Source of the DNA: Porpolomopsis calyptriformis | Lineage: Eukaryota > Basidiomycota > Agaricomycetes > Agaricales > Hygrophoraceae | Direction: 5' to 3' | NCBI GenBank assembly: GCA_951640195.1 | Contig: OX621164.1 | Location: forward strand, 1,283,098-1,347,097 | DNA: 64,000 bases | Shown: piece after piece, positions 11,425 through 24,066 of the stretch | How positions within the stretch are numbered: the stretch's first letter is position 1 | Layout of the letters: every line of letters starts with the position of its first letter | Position numbers and translations under genes: made by a program | The notes under the pieces: generated by a model | Database searches by the model: none | Seen by the model: only the letters and a program-made list of their open reading frames with translations | Told to the model about the DNA's origin: nothing

Positions 11425-12908
11425 TCAGTGCATTCGATCCCAGTCACCAGGCATGGTTCCTTGCCGCCCCAGTGCTCTCCTCCGGGTGGCTCGATCGTCC
11501 CTACCACCGACTGTCAGAACCATGTGTTTGTCCACCAGCTAACAAGACAGACGTATCAGGTATCTGTGCCCACATCCAAATAACAAACATACGTCGTTCA
11601 GGATATTAGCCGACTTGGTCATGGTTGACAGAAACGCCGTTAACTGCACATCTTCGTATTCCTGTGTTGACGAAAGGTCAGCATTTGATAAGTTGATATA
11701 ACAGAGAACCGGCACAGTTTCGAATTCTTTGCGGAACTCCTTGTTTTCACTGGCGGGTAAAGAAGCGATTAACGCAGCCAGAGAGCGAAGGGTCGTGTGG
11801 TCTTTGGGAGCCTTGTCTTTATGAACAAATGAGTAAGGGGTTGTTTGGTGGACTATCAGAAGCTTACTGGCAAGCACATCTGTAACGTATTGCACAAGCA
11901 CCATGATCCGATCGTGTAACATCTGTACAGCCGCTCTTTGAGAGTGCAAGTGCGACTCCACTGCACAGCGGAGTGAGATCTCTTATAAGAACCGCCGGTA
12001 AACCGACTCACAGCTGGTCCCAGAACCTCCCCCTTTTGCTGTCCAATCAACGGCGATTCGCTCTGCTTCCCCTGTCTCGACATTAAACGGGACTTCGACA
12101 AAGACCGAGCGAGATGTCCGGTCTTTGATCTCTACTGTGGGTTCATAAGCCTTCAAAGGGAGCGTTTGTGCGTTGACTTGCGATGCGGACATATGATTGG
12201 AGTAAGGTTGAAGCAGCAGCAGAAGTGGTGATGAGCAGTATCCTGTGAACTGAAAATGACGTTTTGAGGATCGGTTATCAGTTGATGCCTGGGGGAGGTG
12301 CACATGCCTGTTCGTGTAGAGCAATGTGACGGGCGGTTGGGTGTGGCGCTACGGTGTACCATCCAATAAACTCAAGGGATGGGAATACTTGCTTGTCTGA
12401 GGGAGCGACATCAAGGAACACGAACATAAAGGAAAAGATAGGACGCACATTGATCCTTTCTTAACACCAAGAACCCATGGTCTACCATGTCATTGCCTTC
12501 TACGGCAAGCTCGAACGTATTTACAATGTCTACCTCTCGTCCATTCTGTGTACCGAGTAAGGCCCCAAGGACTGCATATACATTTAGCGATGCAGCGTGG
12601 TATCAAGGCCGCAAGAATAACCAACCAAAGGGAGAGGTGCGTTGGGTTTGTAGCTTCAGCCTTGTTAAATGTTCTGATATATTGAGGATCGGAAGAGGGT
12701 GTCTAATCGAGCGGTGGGTGGTTAATCAAGAGGCAAGTATGTAGAAACTCACAACGATAAGGACAGCCCAGAGGTGGTGGTGGAAGGAAGCACCACGGAC
12801 TCGAGCTGGTCTGTCTGCTTTGGACTCATATTTCCAAGTGGCTTCGGCAAGGGGCACGTGCCAGTCAGGCCATAACCGCGTAGAAGCCTGCCCTACAGAA
12901 CCACTCAT
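11425..12908 (-). CDS. CSN6: COP9 signalosome subunit 6 (MPN-minus domain)
   Basis: Non-catalytic MPN subunit of the COP9 signalosome, which removes NEDD8 from cullin ligases. The start at 12908 gives MSGSVGQASTRLWPDW with a divergent N-terminal extension. Exons then encode NISEHLTRLKLQ, ALLGTQNGREVDIVNTFEL (conserved MPN strand and Asn-Thr/Ser-Phe-Glu), FPSLEFIGWYTVAPHPTARH, VFVEVPFNVETGEAERIAVD, then the helical half SHLHSQRAAVQMLHDRI, APKDHTTLRSLAALIASLP and FLSTMTKSANILND. There is no JAMM metal site, as expected for CSN6. The last exon ends GDWDRMH at 11425. At least six introns are present. The start codon lies 40 bp from that of divergent MCM5. eIF3f is the nearest alternative, but the C-terminal half fits CSN6. 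Confidence 0.9.
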
Positions 12909-12948
12909 TTTTTTTGTTTTGACGCGTCGGTCGCACCTCACGCTCACC

Positions 12949-15856
<2,908 letters not shown>

Positions 15857-15926
15857 GAGATTAATTGGTAGCTAGGTTCTATGTACGAATGTGATGATGA
15901 AGAGCAATAGAATGAGGAAGTGTATC

Positions 15927-16009
15927 GCCCGCCTAGCTCAATCGGTTAGAGCGTCAGACTTTTACGGATGTAAATCTGAAGGCTGCGAGTTCGACCCTCG
16001 CGGTGGGCT
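15927..16009 (+). tRNA. tRNA-Lys (anticodon UUU) with a 9-nt intron
   Basis: A full cloverleaf can be drawn. The acceptor GCCCGCC pairs with GGTGGGC, the D stem is GCTC/GAGC, the anticodon stem is TCAGA/TCTGA, and the T arm is GCGAG-TTCGACC-CTCGC. The anticodon loop reads CTTTTAA once a 9-nt insert at 15965-15973 (cggatgtaa) is removed directly after position 37, the canonical tRNA intron site. The anticodon is TTT at 15961-15963. The mature length is 74 nt without CCA. The gene begins 70 bp after the MCM5 stop codon. Confidence 0.95.
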
Positions 16010-16020
16010 AGTTGTATACC

Positions 16021-16030
16021 TTTTTTTTTT
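16021..16030 (+). terminator. RNA polymerase III terminator of the tRNA-Lys gene
   Basis: A run of ten T begins 11 bp downstream of the tRNA. Such runs on the sense strand stop polymerase III. Confidence 0.85.
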
Positions 16031-16382
16031 GTTCGGTGCCGGTGACACGTCATTCGACCACCCGTTCAACCGTTATCAACACAATATCAGGCATGATATC
16101 GGTTGCACGGTGATGATGTTTGGCTGCGGCAGACCACCTCTATCGGCTTGAATTCACCGTTTCTAGTCAATTTAACCCATTTTTGAGCGCCCAGTTAGCT
16201 GCGGAGTGTGAGAAAGATGATGTGCTAATAAAGCACGCTTCCCGTAGGCAGTGCTAACCCACAAGCTACCGCTATCCAACCTGACTCACCTCTCCCTCAC
16301 TTTCACTACCAACCACCCCACCCCCTCCCAGTGCAGTTCATAATAAAAGCACACGTCACCGCAGTTTGCAAACGAAATCACC

Positions 16383-17499
16383 ATGTCAAGTTCCACCTCC
16401 AAATCATCCACTTCCTCGCCTTTTCCTGCCACTTTTGACTCATTTGACTTTGCAAAGCAACAAAACCTCGATTTCTTTTCCTCTCATTCACCTTCAGACA
16501 TCCTCGCCCCTCATCCCGATCTATTCGAATCGGAACTTGACTCCAGCCTCGCTGCATTTGACGAACTTCAGCTTCAGCTGCTGACCGTTGACTCCAACGA
16601 CGCTTACACCTTCCTTCGATCAGACACACCCACGTGTGGTCCTCCCTCCACTCTGACTGTCTCCTCAGAGTCTGCTTATGACTCGCTTTCGTCACACTCT
16701 GACTCTTTCTACAACTACTCGCACTCGTCCTACACACCCTCTGACTACTCCTTCCCCCTCGACTTGGACATGGACTTCCAAAGGATCAGAGTTGAGAACG
16801 TCCCTGAATACGCCGCGGTCAACCCCTCTCAATCCGCCTCCGTAGTCCTCGCCTCCTCCACAGTCGACCCCACCTCCTTCGGCACTCTCCCCCTGACTCC
16901 CCCGCACAGTCCGCCCAACAACACCAAACCGTTCGAAACACGGTCCAGCTTCTCGGACTATGCTTCCTCATCCCGCATCTCGATTTCCTCTACCCCGAAT
17001 TACTACACCCTCGGCTTCAACACCGATGCTCTCGCCCAAACCACCGTCGCTCCTTCCCGTATATCCTCCACCATGACCTCCCTCAGTTTACCCCGTCCGT
17101 CCAGCGACGACGGCTGCAAGGGTGATCCACGCAAAAAATACAAGTGTCATGCCTGTCCCCGTGGCAAGTCCATTGTTAATCTCATCCCAACTCACATCCA
17201 CTCATAATATATACATCACAGCGTTTGCCCGTGCGTATAATCTCAAGACACACATAGCCACGCACGACCCGCATCGACTGAAACCACACGTTTGCCACCA
17301 TCACACTTGCGGGCGCTCATTCAGTCGCAAGCACGACCTACAACGCCACCTCATCAGCATCCACCGGGATGATTCCCCCGCCAGTTGTTCGACCCACAAA
17401 AAGTCGATTGGCGTGGATAAAGCTGCCCGCGGCTGGTGCGACACCTGCGGAAAGGGGTGGGTGCACAAAGAGAAGGAGTGTGGTTGTCACATCAAGTAG
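16383..17499 (+). CDS. C2H2 zinc-finger transcription factor
   Basis: The start at 16383 follows a pyrimidine-rich leader. About 250 N-terminal residues are Ser/Thr/Pro-rich and acidic in places (SDTPTCGPPSTLTVSSES, PLTPPHSPPNN), like an activation domain. An intron at 17164-17221 then joins two fingers. Finger 1 is C-H-A-C-PRAF-ARAYNL-KTHIATH. Finger 2 is HVCHHHTCGRSFSRKHDLQ followed by RHLISIH, with C-x4-C spacing. A third Cys/His cluster (WCDTCGKGW...CGCH) closes the 352-residue protein. The two-finger layout near the C-terminus resembles Crz1/Ace2-like fungal regulators, but no specific orthologue is claimed. The intron uses a GC donor (see findings). Confidence 0.85.
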
Positions 17500-18301
17500 A
17501 GAGAAAAACCCAAGAAACAAACGAGCCAAAATGTGTCGGACCCAATGACTCAATCTTATATGCGTAAGCACCTTCCCCCCCCCCCCGTTATCTCCATCGG
17601 CGCTGATGGGTCAAATGACAGGCTTTATGAGCGCACACACACTCGTTCGGCTTCGTCAAAAAAAAAAAGAGCCTGGCTTTCCTCTCCTCCCACAACAACA
17701 TATATTGTCGCCTCGACGAATCACGCCGAGCGTTATTCGACGTGTCACGTATCGTACCGCCTGGATAAATAACCACCGGGCCCCGCGACGAACATGGCCT
17801 CGATATGCTCTCCGTCTCTGCATTGCCGTATTCTAACGAAAACGATTTTTCTTCTCTCTCTCTCTCGTCTGTCTATTCTGTATTCCCCCCCTCCCCCTTC
17901 CCCATTCCCTCTACTTGTTCCGTTAAATAAATTTCCTGTTCCGTATTTTCTCCGGTTTCTTATATTGACGCTGTTCCCGTTGCTCTCTTCCTTTGAGGCT
18001 GATGCAATCCAGGGTTGAAGGTATCATAGTTACTCACGTGATGTGACGTATAGATAATATGAATTGATTCGATGTATGATATGATGATGATGAGGAGGGG
18101 AAGGATGAGGTACAGTGCATGCCATGCCACGTCACGCCACAGGATTTATGCCAATAAGACCGTTCTCCGAGTCAATTAGGACGCGCGTTTATCGGCAGCG
18201 CTTATCAGTTAGGCCAAGACGGGTAGAAATACAGAGCGAGAGACATGTGGGCAAATAAATACAGAGATACCCTGAGAAAAAAAAAGGGAGGGGGGGGGGG
18301 T
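17500..18301. other. Intergenic region with low-complexity tracts
   Basis: Between two convergent genes. It contains a C run at about 17575-17586, an A run near 17660, a pyrimidine-rich CT/CCCC tract at about 17848-17905, GATGATGATG near 18080, and a G run at about 18289-18300 beside the stop codon of the next gene. No coding or RNA gene is recognised; it probably holds two 3' UTRs. Confidence 0.5.
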
Positions 18302-19105
18302 TCAGTCGACGGTCGTTGACGATCCTGCACGATGGGCATTATTATCCTCATCCTCTCCGTCCGGACGGGAGGAGAGCAGAGAGCCGATGGCCATGGATTG
18401 GCGGGAGCGGGGGGAATACTCGGCGGAGTCGTTGCTGGACCAAGAGTGGGGGGATGGCGGGAGATCGTGTTTGGTGGCCGGGACGGGGTGGGTGTCGCGA
18501 TCGTGTGTGGGGGAGGGCTCGGGGCGGGTGGAGAGGGGGGAGCGGGAGGCGTGGCGGTGTCGCTTGCGAGGAGGGAGGGAGGCGGAAAGGGATGGCTGGC
18601 TGCGAAGGGAGGGAAGGGTGTGTGACCGTGGCGGGGGATGATGAGGGTGTGATGGGGTGTGATCGTGAAGGGATTCGGAGTGAGAGAGCGAAGGAAAGTT
18701 GGAGTTGTCTGGATTATACAAGTTTGAACGAGTCTGGGGTGTCTGATAAAGCTGGATCATCGTTCGCTGCAAGGCGGCGAGAGAGGCGAGTCGCTGAATG
18801 AAATTGTGAGATCTAGGAGATCAGGTTGAAAAAAAATGGGAGAGACTTGATCTTCGGCGCTCTTTGCGTTGAGCATGGCGAGAAGCATGTCGCGGTCGCC
18901 GTCACCCCGGGAATTATATGCACCGAGAATTTCGCGGAGGGTTGGAGGGGGAGACTGGAAGGGAAGTCAACAGAGGAAATGGAGAATAAAAGGAAAGGAC
19001 CTGTTCGAGAGTGGACCAAGTGGAAGCGACGAGATTGTCAAAGTCAGGATAGGGAATTGAAGAGGAAGATGCTAGAGTTGAATGCATTGAAGAAAGAGAA
19101 AACAT
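18302..19105 (-). CDS. Hypothetical Ser/Pro/His-rich protein
   Basis: Not recognised. The start at 19105 gives MFSLSSMHSTLASSSSIPY, DNLVASTWSTLEQ, then after an intron SPPPTLREILGAYNSRGDGD and RDMLLAMLNAKSAEDQ. A second, short intron leads to an amphipathic stretch NFIQRLASLAALQRTMIQLY. The last about 150 residues are disordered and rich in Ser, Pro, His and Arg (SHPHHPPPRSHTLPS, PPRKRHRHASRSPLS) with a possible bipartite nuclear signal. The end SRQSMAIGSLLSSRP is the only segment that looks motif-like. The small helical head and disordered basic tail suggest a nuclear adaptor or regulator, but that is only inference. It sits between the C2H2 factor (convergent) and CK2 alpha (same strand). 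Confidence 0.6.
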
Positions 19106-19271
19106 TTTTACGGTTTTGTATGTTTTCGATCAAGTACTGTATTATTTTAAGACTGCCAAGACTTTCTCACAGTTATTTTTATACAACCGATACGTCACGT
19201 GTCTCGTTAACTGCAAGTTCATGAAAACAGTACAATTCACACAGATAGATCTGTCCACGACCTGATCAAGT

Positions 19272-20675
19272 TCACGAAACAGAACCATCGCCGTCAGCTC
19301 TGGGATGAACCGCATTAGAAGCAGCCGTGCGTATCGAGTCTGGAGAATCAATCAGCACGCATCGTGTGTTGACAGACCAGAGCTTACTAAAATAGGGTTG
19401 GGTTTGGGCTTCACGTGCTGTGAGACGTTCCTGGTGGTCGTATCGAAGTAGTTTGTCCAGCAAATCGAGAGCTTCCGTAGAAATATACCGCTGATTCTCC
19501 GAAGTGATGAATCGCGACCAAGGCTTCCGAGGATATCTGCACGGGAGATCCAATCAAAAAAATCGAGAGTGTGAATGTAGGGACGGACTCACGTGCCGAG
19601 AAGTTCGTCATATTGCGAGTCTAGCTGAATATCGTACTTGTCTATGTACTCGTAGAGTTCGTCGGTACCAAGGACCTTTGCGATCTTGACTAACTGATCA
19701 TAGTTGTCGTGACCATGGAAGAATGGTTCCTTTCGAAAGATCTGTAGGATCAAACGGTCACTACATCATGTCCCTCAGGAAGAAAAAACCACGTCACCAT
19801 GGATGCGAACATGCAACCAAAACTCCACATATCTAAACTATAGTCGTATTCTTGGAAATCAACGAGCAGTTCGGGGCCTTTGAAGTAGCGCGACGCGACC
19901 CGAACGTTGTATTCAGTTTTTGGATGGTAGAACTCGGCAAGGCCCCAGTCAATCAGCCGTAGCTAACCGAAAAGGTGAGAGGGTATGAAGATACCGAGAG
20001 GTAGACTCACTTTACGGTGTTCGTGGTCAATCATAACATTGTGTGGTTTGACATCTCTATGCATGATGCCCTTCGAGTGGCAAAAATCTAGCGCCTGAGT
20101 GATGGTAAGGTGTTCGGTCGATGGAAAGAGAAAGATTGGACAGACCTTGAGCAATTCGAACATGTAGTATCTCACGTCAAGATCGGTGAAACGCGGGTAA
20201 AGCACTTTGAACTCGACGTTATGGACATATTCCGTGATCAGACTTGGAATCTTTGAGGCAGGATCGCGAACAACGTCCAGAAGAGCAACGATATTGGGTC
20301 CCCCTGCGAGATTTTGGAGAATCTTGATCTCCCGCTTGATTTTCTTCTTCTTAACAGGCTTGAGCACTTTGATGATGCATTTCTCCTCTGTTACCACGTT
20401 CACACCTTCAAACACCTGGAAGTAGGTTGTCATAGTAGTCATGGGGAAAGTGATGATCACAAGCCTCGGAATATTTTCCCCGCCCAACCTTTCGGACAAT
20501 CTCGTAGTGGTCTTGCGAGCCCCATTGAACCTGCAAGTTATCTGAGATTCCGGGTTAGAAATTGATAAAATCAAATGAGGTGAGAGCACTGACCGTACTC
20601 ATACCATGAAGGGCCCTGTCTGGTATTGACTTCGCAGTAAGTGCGCGCTACAGATTTGATAGAGGGCCGACCCAT
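19272..20675 (-). CDS. CKA1: Casein kinase 2 catalytic subunit alpha
   Basis: Constitutively active acidophilic Ser/Thr kinase. The start at 20675 gives [20 protein letters not shown], the N-terminal segment that packs on the kinase core. Exons then encode [32 protein letters not shown], the polybasic [15 protein letters not shown] helix (substrate and regulatory-subunit site), catalytic loop [12 protein letters not shown], the CK2-specific DWG motif in [13 protein letters not shown], and [20 protein letters not shown]. The C-lobe continues to [20 protein letters not shown]. After a last intron comes a short tail ending DGDGSVS. Many introns of about 50 bp. All CK2 hallmarks are present. It is divergent from the SET-domain gene with 96 bp between starts. 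Confidence 0.95.
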
Positions 20676-20771
20676 GGAGAGTGCTTTGTTGATGAATATT
20701 TCAAAGGCAAACCGCGAGGATGAAGCATGCCTTGACCTTCCCACGACACCAAATCAGATTTAGGTACTGCT

Positions 20772-21332
20772 ATGGCTGCACGAAAGCGAATCTCTCACTG
20801 GCCAGCTCACGTCCAATACATAAATTATCATCGCTATCATCCCTCTGTCTCGCCATCCACGCAGTCTTATATCGAAGGCACTCGTTCTCGCACTGCACGA
20901 GCTTGCTCACACCGTGTGGTCATTCGGCACATTCACTCTCATTCTCACCCAGCTCACGGACAACATGGACTATTTGCTGCAGAGAAAATCCCCCCTCGAA
21001 CACACATCCTTGACTATATTGGAGAGGTACATTGTGATGATCGGCCGGATTCAGACTATGATCTCTCACTTTATCGTTCTCAAGACGGGACAAGTGTGGG
21101 GGTAGATGCAAGCGTGATGGGGAACGAGGCTAGGTTCATCAACGACTTTCGGGGAATACGAGACAAGCCAAATGCAGCGTTTGAAGATGGCAGAGGCCCG
21201 TCTGGAGAACTACGGATGGGTGTATGGAGTACGGAGATGATTAAAAAGGGAGAAGAGATTGTGGTGTCGTATGGCAAATCATGGTGGCGGTCGAGGAAGG
21301 TCGTACAAATCCAACCAAATCGACCAAAATAA
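20772..21332 (+). CDS. Small SET-domain protein (putative lysine methyltransferase)
   Basis: An intronless 186-residue frame in a window where nearly every gene has introns. The SET domain covers about residues 65-175: HGLFAAEKIPPRTHILDYI opens it, GVDASVMGNEARFIND carries the NH/AdoMet-binding core (usually N-H-S/D; here N-E-A-R-F-I-N-D), and GEEIVVSYGKSWW supplies the Glu-Leu/Ile-x-x-x-Tyr segment. Pre- and post-SET cysteines are absent. The N-terminal about 60 residues are basic and His-rich. It could methylate histone or non-histone substrates; no target can be inferred. The MDJ1 gene starts 49 bp downstream on the same strand. Confidence 0.85.
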   Translation: MAARKRISHWPAHVQYINYHRYHPSVSPSTQSYIEGTRSRTARACSHRVVIRHIHSHSHPAHGQHGLFAAEKIPPRTHILDYIGEVHCDDRPDSDYDLSLYRSQDGTSVGVDASVMGNEARFINDFRGIRDKPNAAFEDGRGPSGELRMGVWSTEMIKKGEEIVVSYGKSWWRSRKVVQIQPNRPK

Positions 21333-21381
21333 TCACAAACTCAAATTTTGACACTCGCAAATATCCGTTTATTTAATCTTT

Positions 21382-23153
21382 ATGCGTCCCCCATTGCCTT
21401 CCCGGGGTTTCTCATCCTTCATCGCCTTTTACTCTTGTTCTCGTCCTAATGCCGGATCGAACTGTCGACTGTTTTCGACTTATCGCACGAGCTGTCTTCA
21501 GCATACTCCGACACATCACCCCATAGGAAGGACGACGTGCGGGGACAAGGTTTCTATCACAGCTGTATTGTTTTCGATCTTGCTGGTCACTTATCGTATC
21601 TTAGCGTGCATTTCATGCTTCTTCACCACTCGCTGCCCCACCCTCAAATCCCTATCAAGTCCTTGGCGTCGGCAAAGACGCCTCCGCTTCTGAAATAAAG
21701 AAAGTCTACTTTTCTGTACGCAACCTTCCTCGCGTTTGTGCCGCGCCTTTACGGATACGTTTCCTCAGCTTGCCCGAAAATATCATCCGGACACCAATCC
21801 AGATAAAGGCGCGCGTGAAAAATTCGTAGAAATACAAGAAGCATATGACGTGCTCCCTTGTCAATCCATCATTCAATTCAAATACTCACATCGTGTTCAC
21901 TAGATTTTAAAAGACGACAAGAAGCGTGCCTTATTCGATAAATACGGTCCCGCATCGCTCCAACCAGGCTTTGACCCAGACGCGTTTGCCAACGCCCGAC
22001 CCCATTTTGGCTCAGGCAATGGATTCGAAGGCTTCCAAGACTTGAGCTCTTTATTTGGAGCTGGTGCAGGACAAGGCAACCTGTTTGACCATCTGTTTGG
22101 CTCATTGGGTGGTCGCGCTTCCGGCTTTTCCCAGTCTTCGCGAGGGGGTGACTTAGAAGCCACGATCGGTGTAAGCTTCGTGGAAGCTTGCAAGGGCTCA
22201 AAGCGGACTATCCATGTATCCCCCGTTGTGAACTGCTCATCCTGCTCTGGTAGCGGTCTGAAACCGGGCGCCAAGAGGTCCACCTGTGGCGACTGCGGTG
22301 GTTCAGGGAACCGGACATTTATCATAGACAGTGGATTTCAGATGGCTAGCACTTGTCCTCGCTGTTCCGGGACCGGAACTACTATCCCCCGCGGTAGTCA
22401 ATGTGGTGACTGTGCCGGGGTAGGGAAAGTAAGGAAACGTAAATCAGTACAAGTCGATATCCCACCGGGTAAGTTCACATGATGGATATCCCTCCGAATA
22501 ACACCACATTCCCATATGTCCAGGTGTGGAAGATGGAATGACCATCCGAATCCCGAGCGAAGGAGATGGAGCGATGGCAAGCAAAGGAACCCCCGGAGAC
22601 CTACTTGTTCGTGTCAGTGTGGCCTCATCGAAAGTATTCAAACGCCAAGGCACCAACCTCTACCACGATGCACGGATACCTCTCCATGTTGCCCTCCTCG
22701 GCGGAAGAGTCCGCGTTCCGACACTTGACGGAGACGTAGACGTACGCGTTCCGGCGGGAACTCAGCAAGGAGAAGAGATGGTTCTGAGGGGTCGCGGCGT
22801 GATCCCAGTGTTTGGTGGTGATAAGGGGGATTTGTTCGTCGCTTTTTCGGTCCAACTTCCTAGGTTAGTTTGACCATGCCGACATCTGATCACACGCCAC
22901 TGACGACAAACTGAGTAGATCGTTAACGCAACGACAGCGCAAGATACTGCAGCAATATGCGGATGACGTCGAGGGTCGAAGCCCGGTTTCGGACGCCTCG
23001 ACCGCAAAGGCACACTCGGACACGGATAGAAATGCAGCTTCGGCGCGGGACCCTAACAATGGTACGGATTCATTCGTTCACCCCGTTCAACCATCTTCGT
23101 CAGGTGGTTGGACTCGTATATTAGCAAAAATCCGAGGGCTCATTGGAATTTAA
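21382..23153 (+). CDS. MDJ1: Mitochondrial DnaJ/Hsp40 co-chaperone (MDJ1 type)
   Basis: Type I Hsp40 that stimulates mitochondrial Hsp70 folding. The start at 21382 gives a basic, Ser-rich presequence ([20 protein letters not shown]). The J domain follows across introns: [34 protein letters not shown] (the essential HPD), [19 protein letters not shown] Gly/Phe region ([20 protein letters not shown]) leads to four CxxCxGxG-type zinc repeats: [24 protein letters not shown] and CGDCAGVG. The client-binding domain includes [16 protein letters not shown] and [20 protein letters not shown]. The C-terminus is read as KIRGLIGI, stop at 23153. An alternative splice to a charged tail ending at 23308 is possible (see findings). 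Confidence 0.92.
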
Positions 23154-23308
23154 TTTTTCATCAACCACATTCCCTTTTTTTTTTTTGTTTTCCTGTTTGC
23201 TCGCAACCAATTCCATCAGAAGAACAAAAAAGCAAAAGGACGAAATCCTCCGAACAGGACGTATCTCGGGACTACGAGCAAACGGAGAAGAAACGGGCGA
23301 CAGCTTAG

Positions 23309-24066
23309 ATGTGGGATGGACGGAACGCAAGATGGGGTAACACTTTATAATACATGTTTTAGACCACTGAATGGGATACCGAGAATGTTCACGCCACAAA
23401 CTTGATTCTAGCACTTGGATTTGCTCCCGACTTCGTTGCCCTCCTTCTTTCACCTTCCGCCGGCGATCCTTTGAGGAATAGACCAAAATAGAGGCTTGTC
23501 GATACTCAATAAATCAAACGGACATGCTAACGATACTTGGCTGGTATTTCCCAGCCAGAGTGTACAAACCCTCTCCCAACTTCCCGGCTCATTACTGGCC
23601 CCGAGTCCGTGGTCGCATGCACAACGTTGACGAACCTTTTCGTAGTTCCCCTAACCCTCGTTTGGTAACATTCCATCACCGAGATCAACTCCTTCGGTCT
23701 TGCCTTGACCATCATCTCCGTTCCTAGCCAGTCTTTCACTTGTTCTAGATGGCAGACCGAAAATGTCCTATCGCTAATATCGCAATCTAAAGCCTAAAAA
23801 AGTCGATCTTGAAATCTTTATCGTGGTTTTACAGGCCCTGGGGACTTTTTTTTTTTTTTTTTTACAAGACCGACGGCTTCCTTTGTAGAGAAATCAACAC
23901 CGATGATTGTCTTGTTCACCGATCGAAGCCACTCCAGACCCCCCCCAACTACCCTATATAATACCATCCCTGATGGTCCATATACTTCGGCTTTTCTGCC
24001 TCTTGGCTTCCCTCTCTGCTCTATCCAAGTCACGAATCAAAAGATTTGCCTACCGATCGGAAGGCT
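23309..24066. other. Unassigned intergenic stretch
   Basis: Between MDJ1 and the MFS transporter. It includes an 18-nt T run at about 23847-23864. Short open frames on both strands have no recognisable motif. The start of the transporter leader is probably within the last 150 bp. Confidence 0.5.

Noticed and set aside
12487..12744. Plus-strand open frame of 85 codons
   Set aside because: It is antisense to CSN6 exons that read ALLGTQNGREVDIVNTFEL on the minus strand.
18316..18801. 161-codon Gly/Arg-rich plus-strand frame
   Set aside because: Antisense of the Ser/Pro/His-rich hypothetical gene; composition is what the complement of that disordered tail would give.
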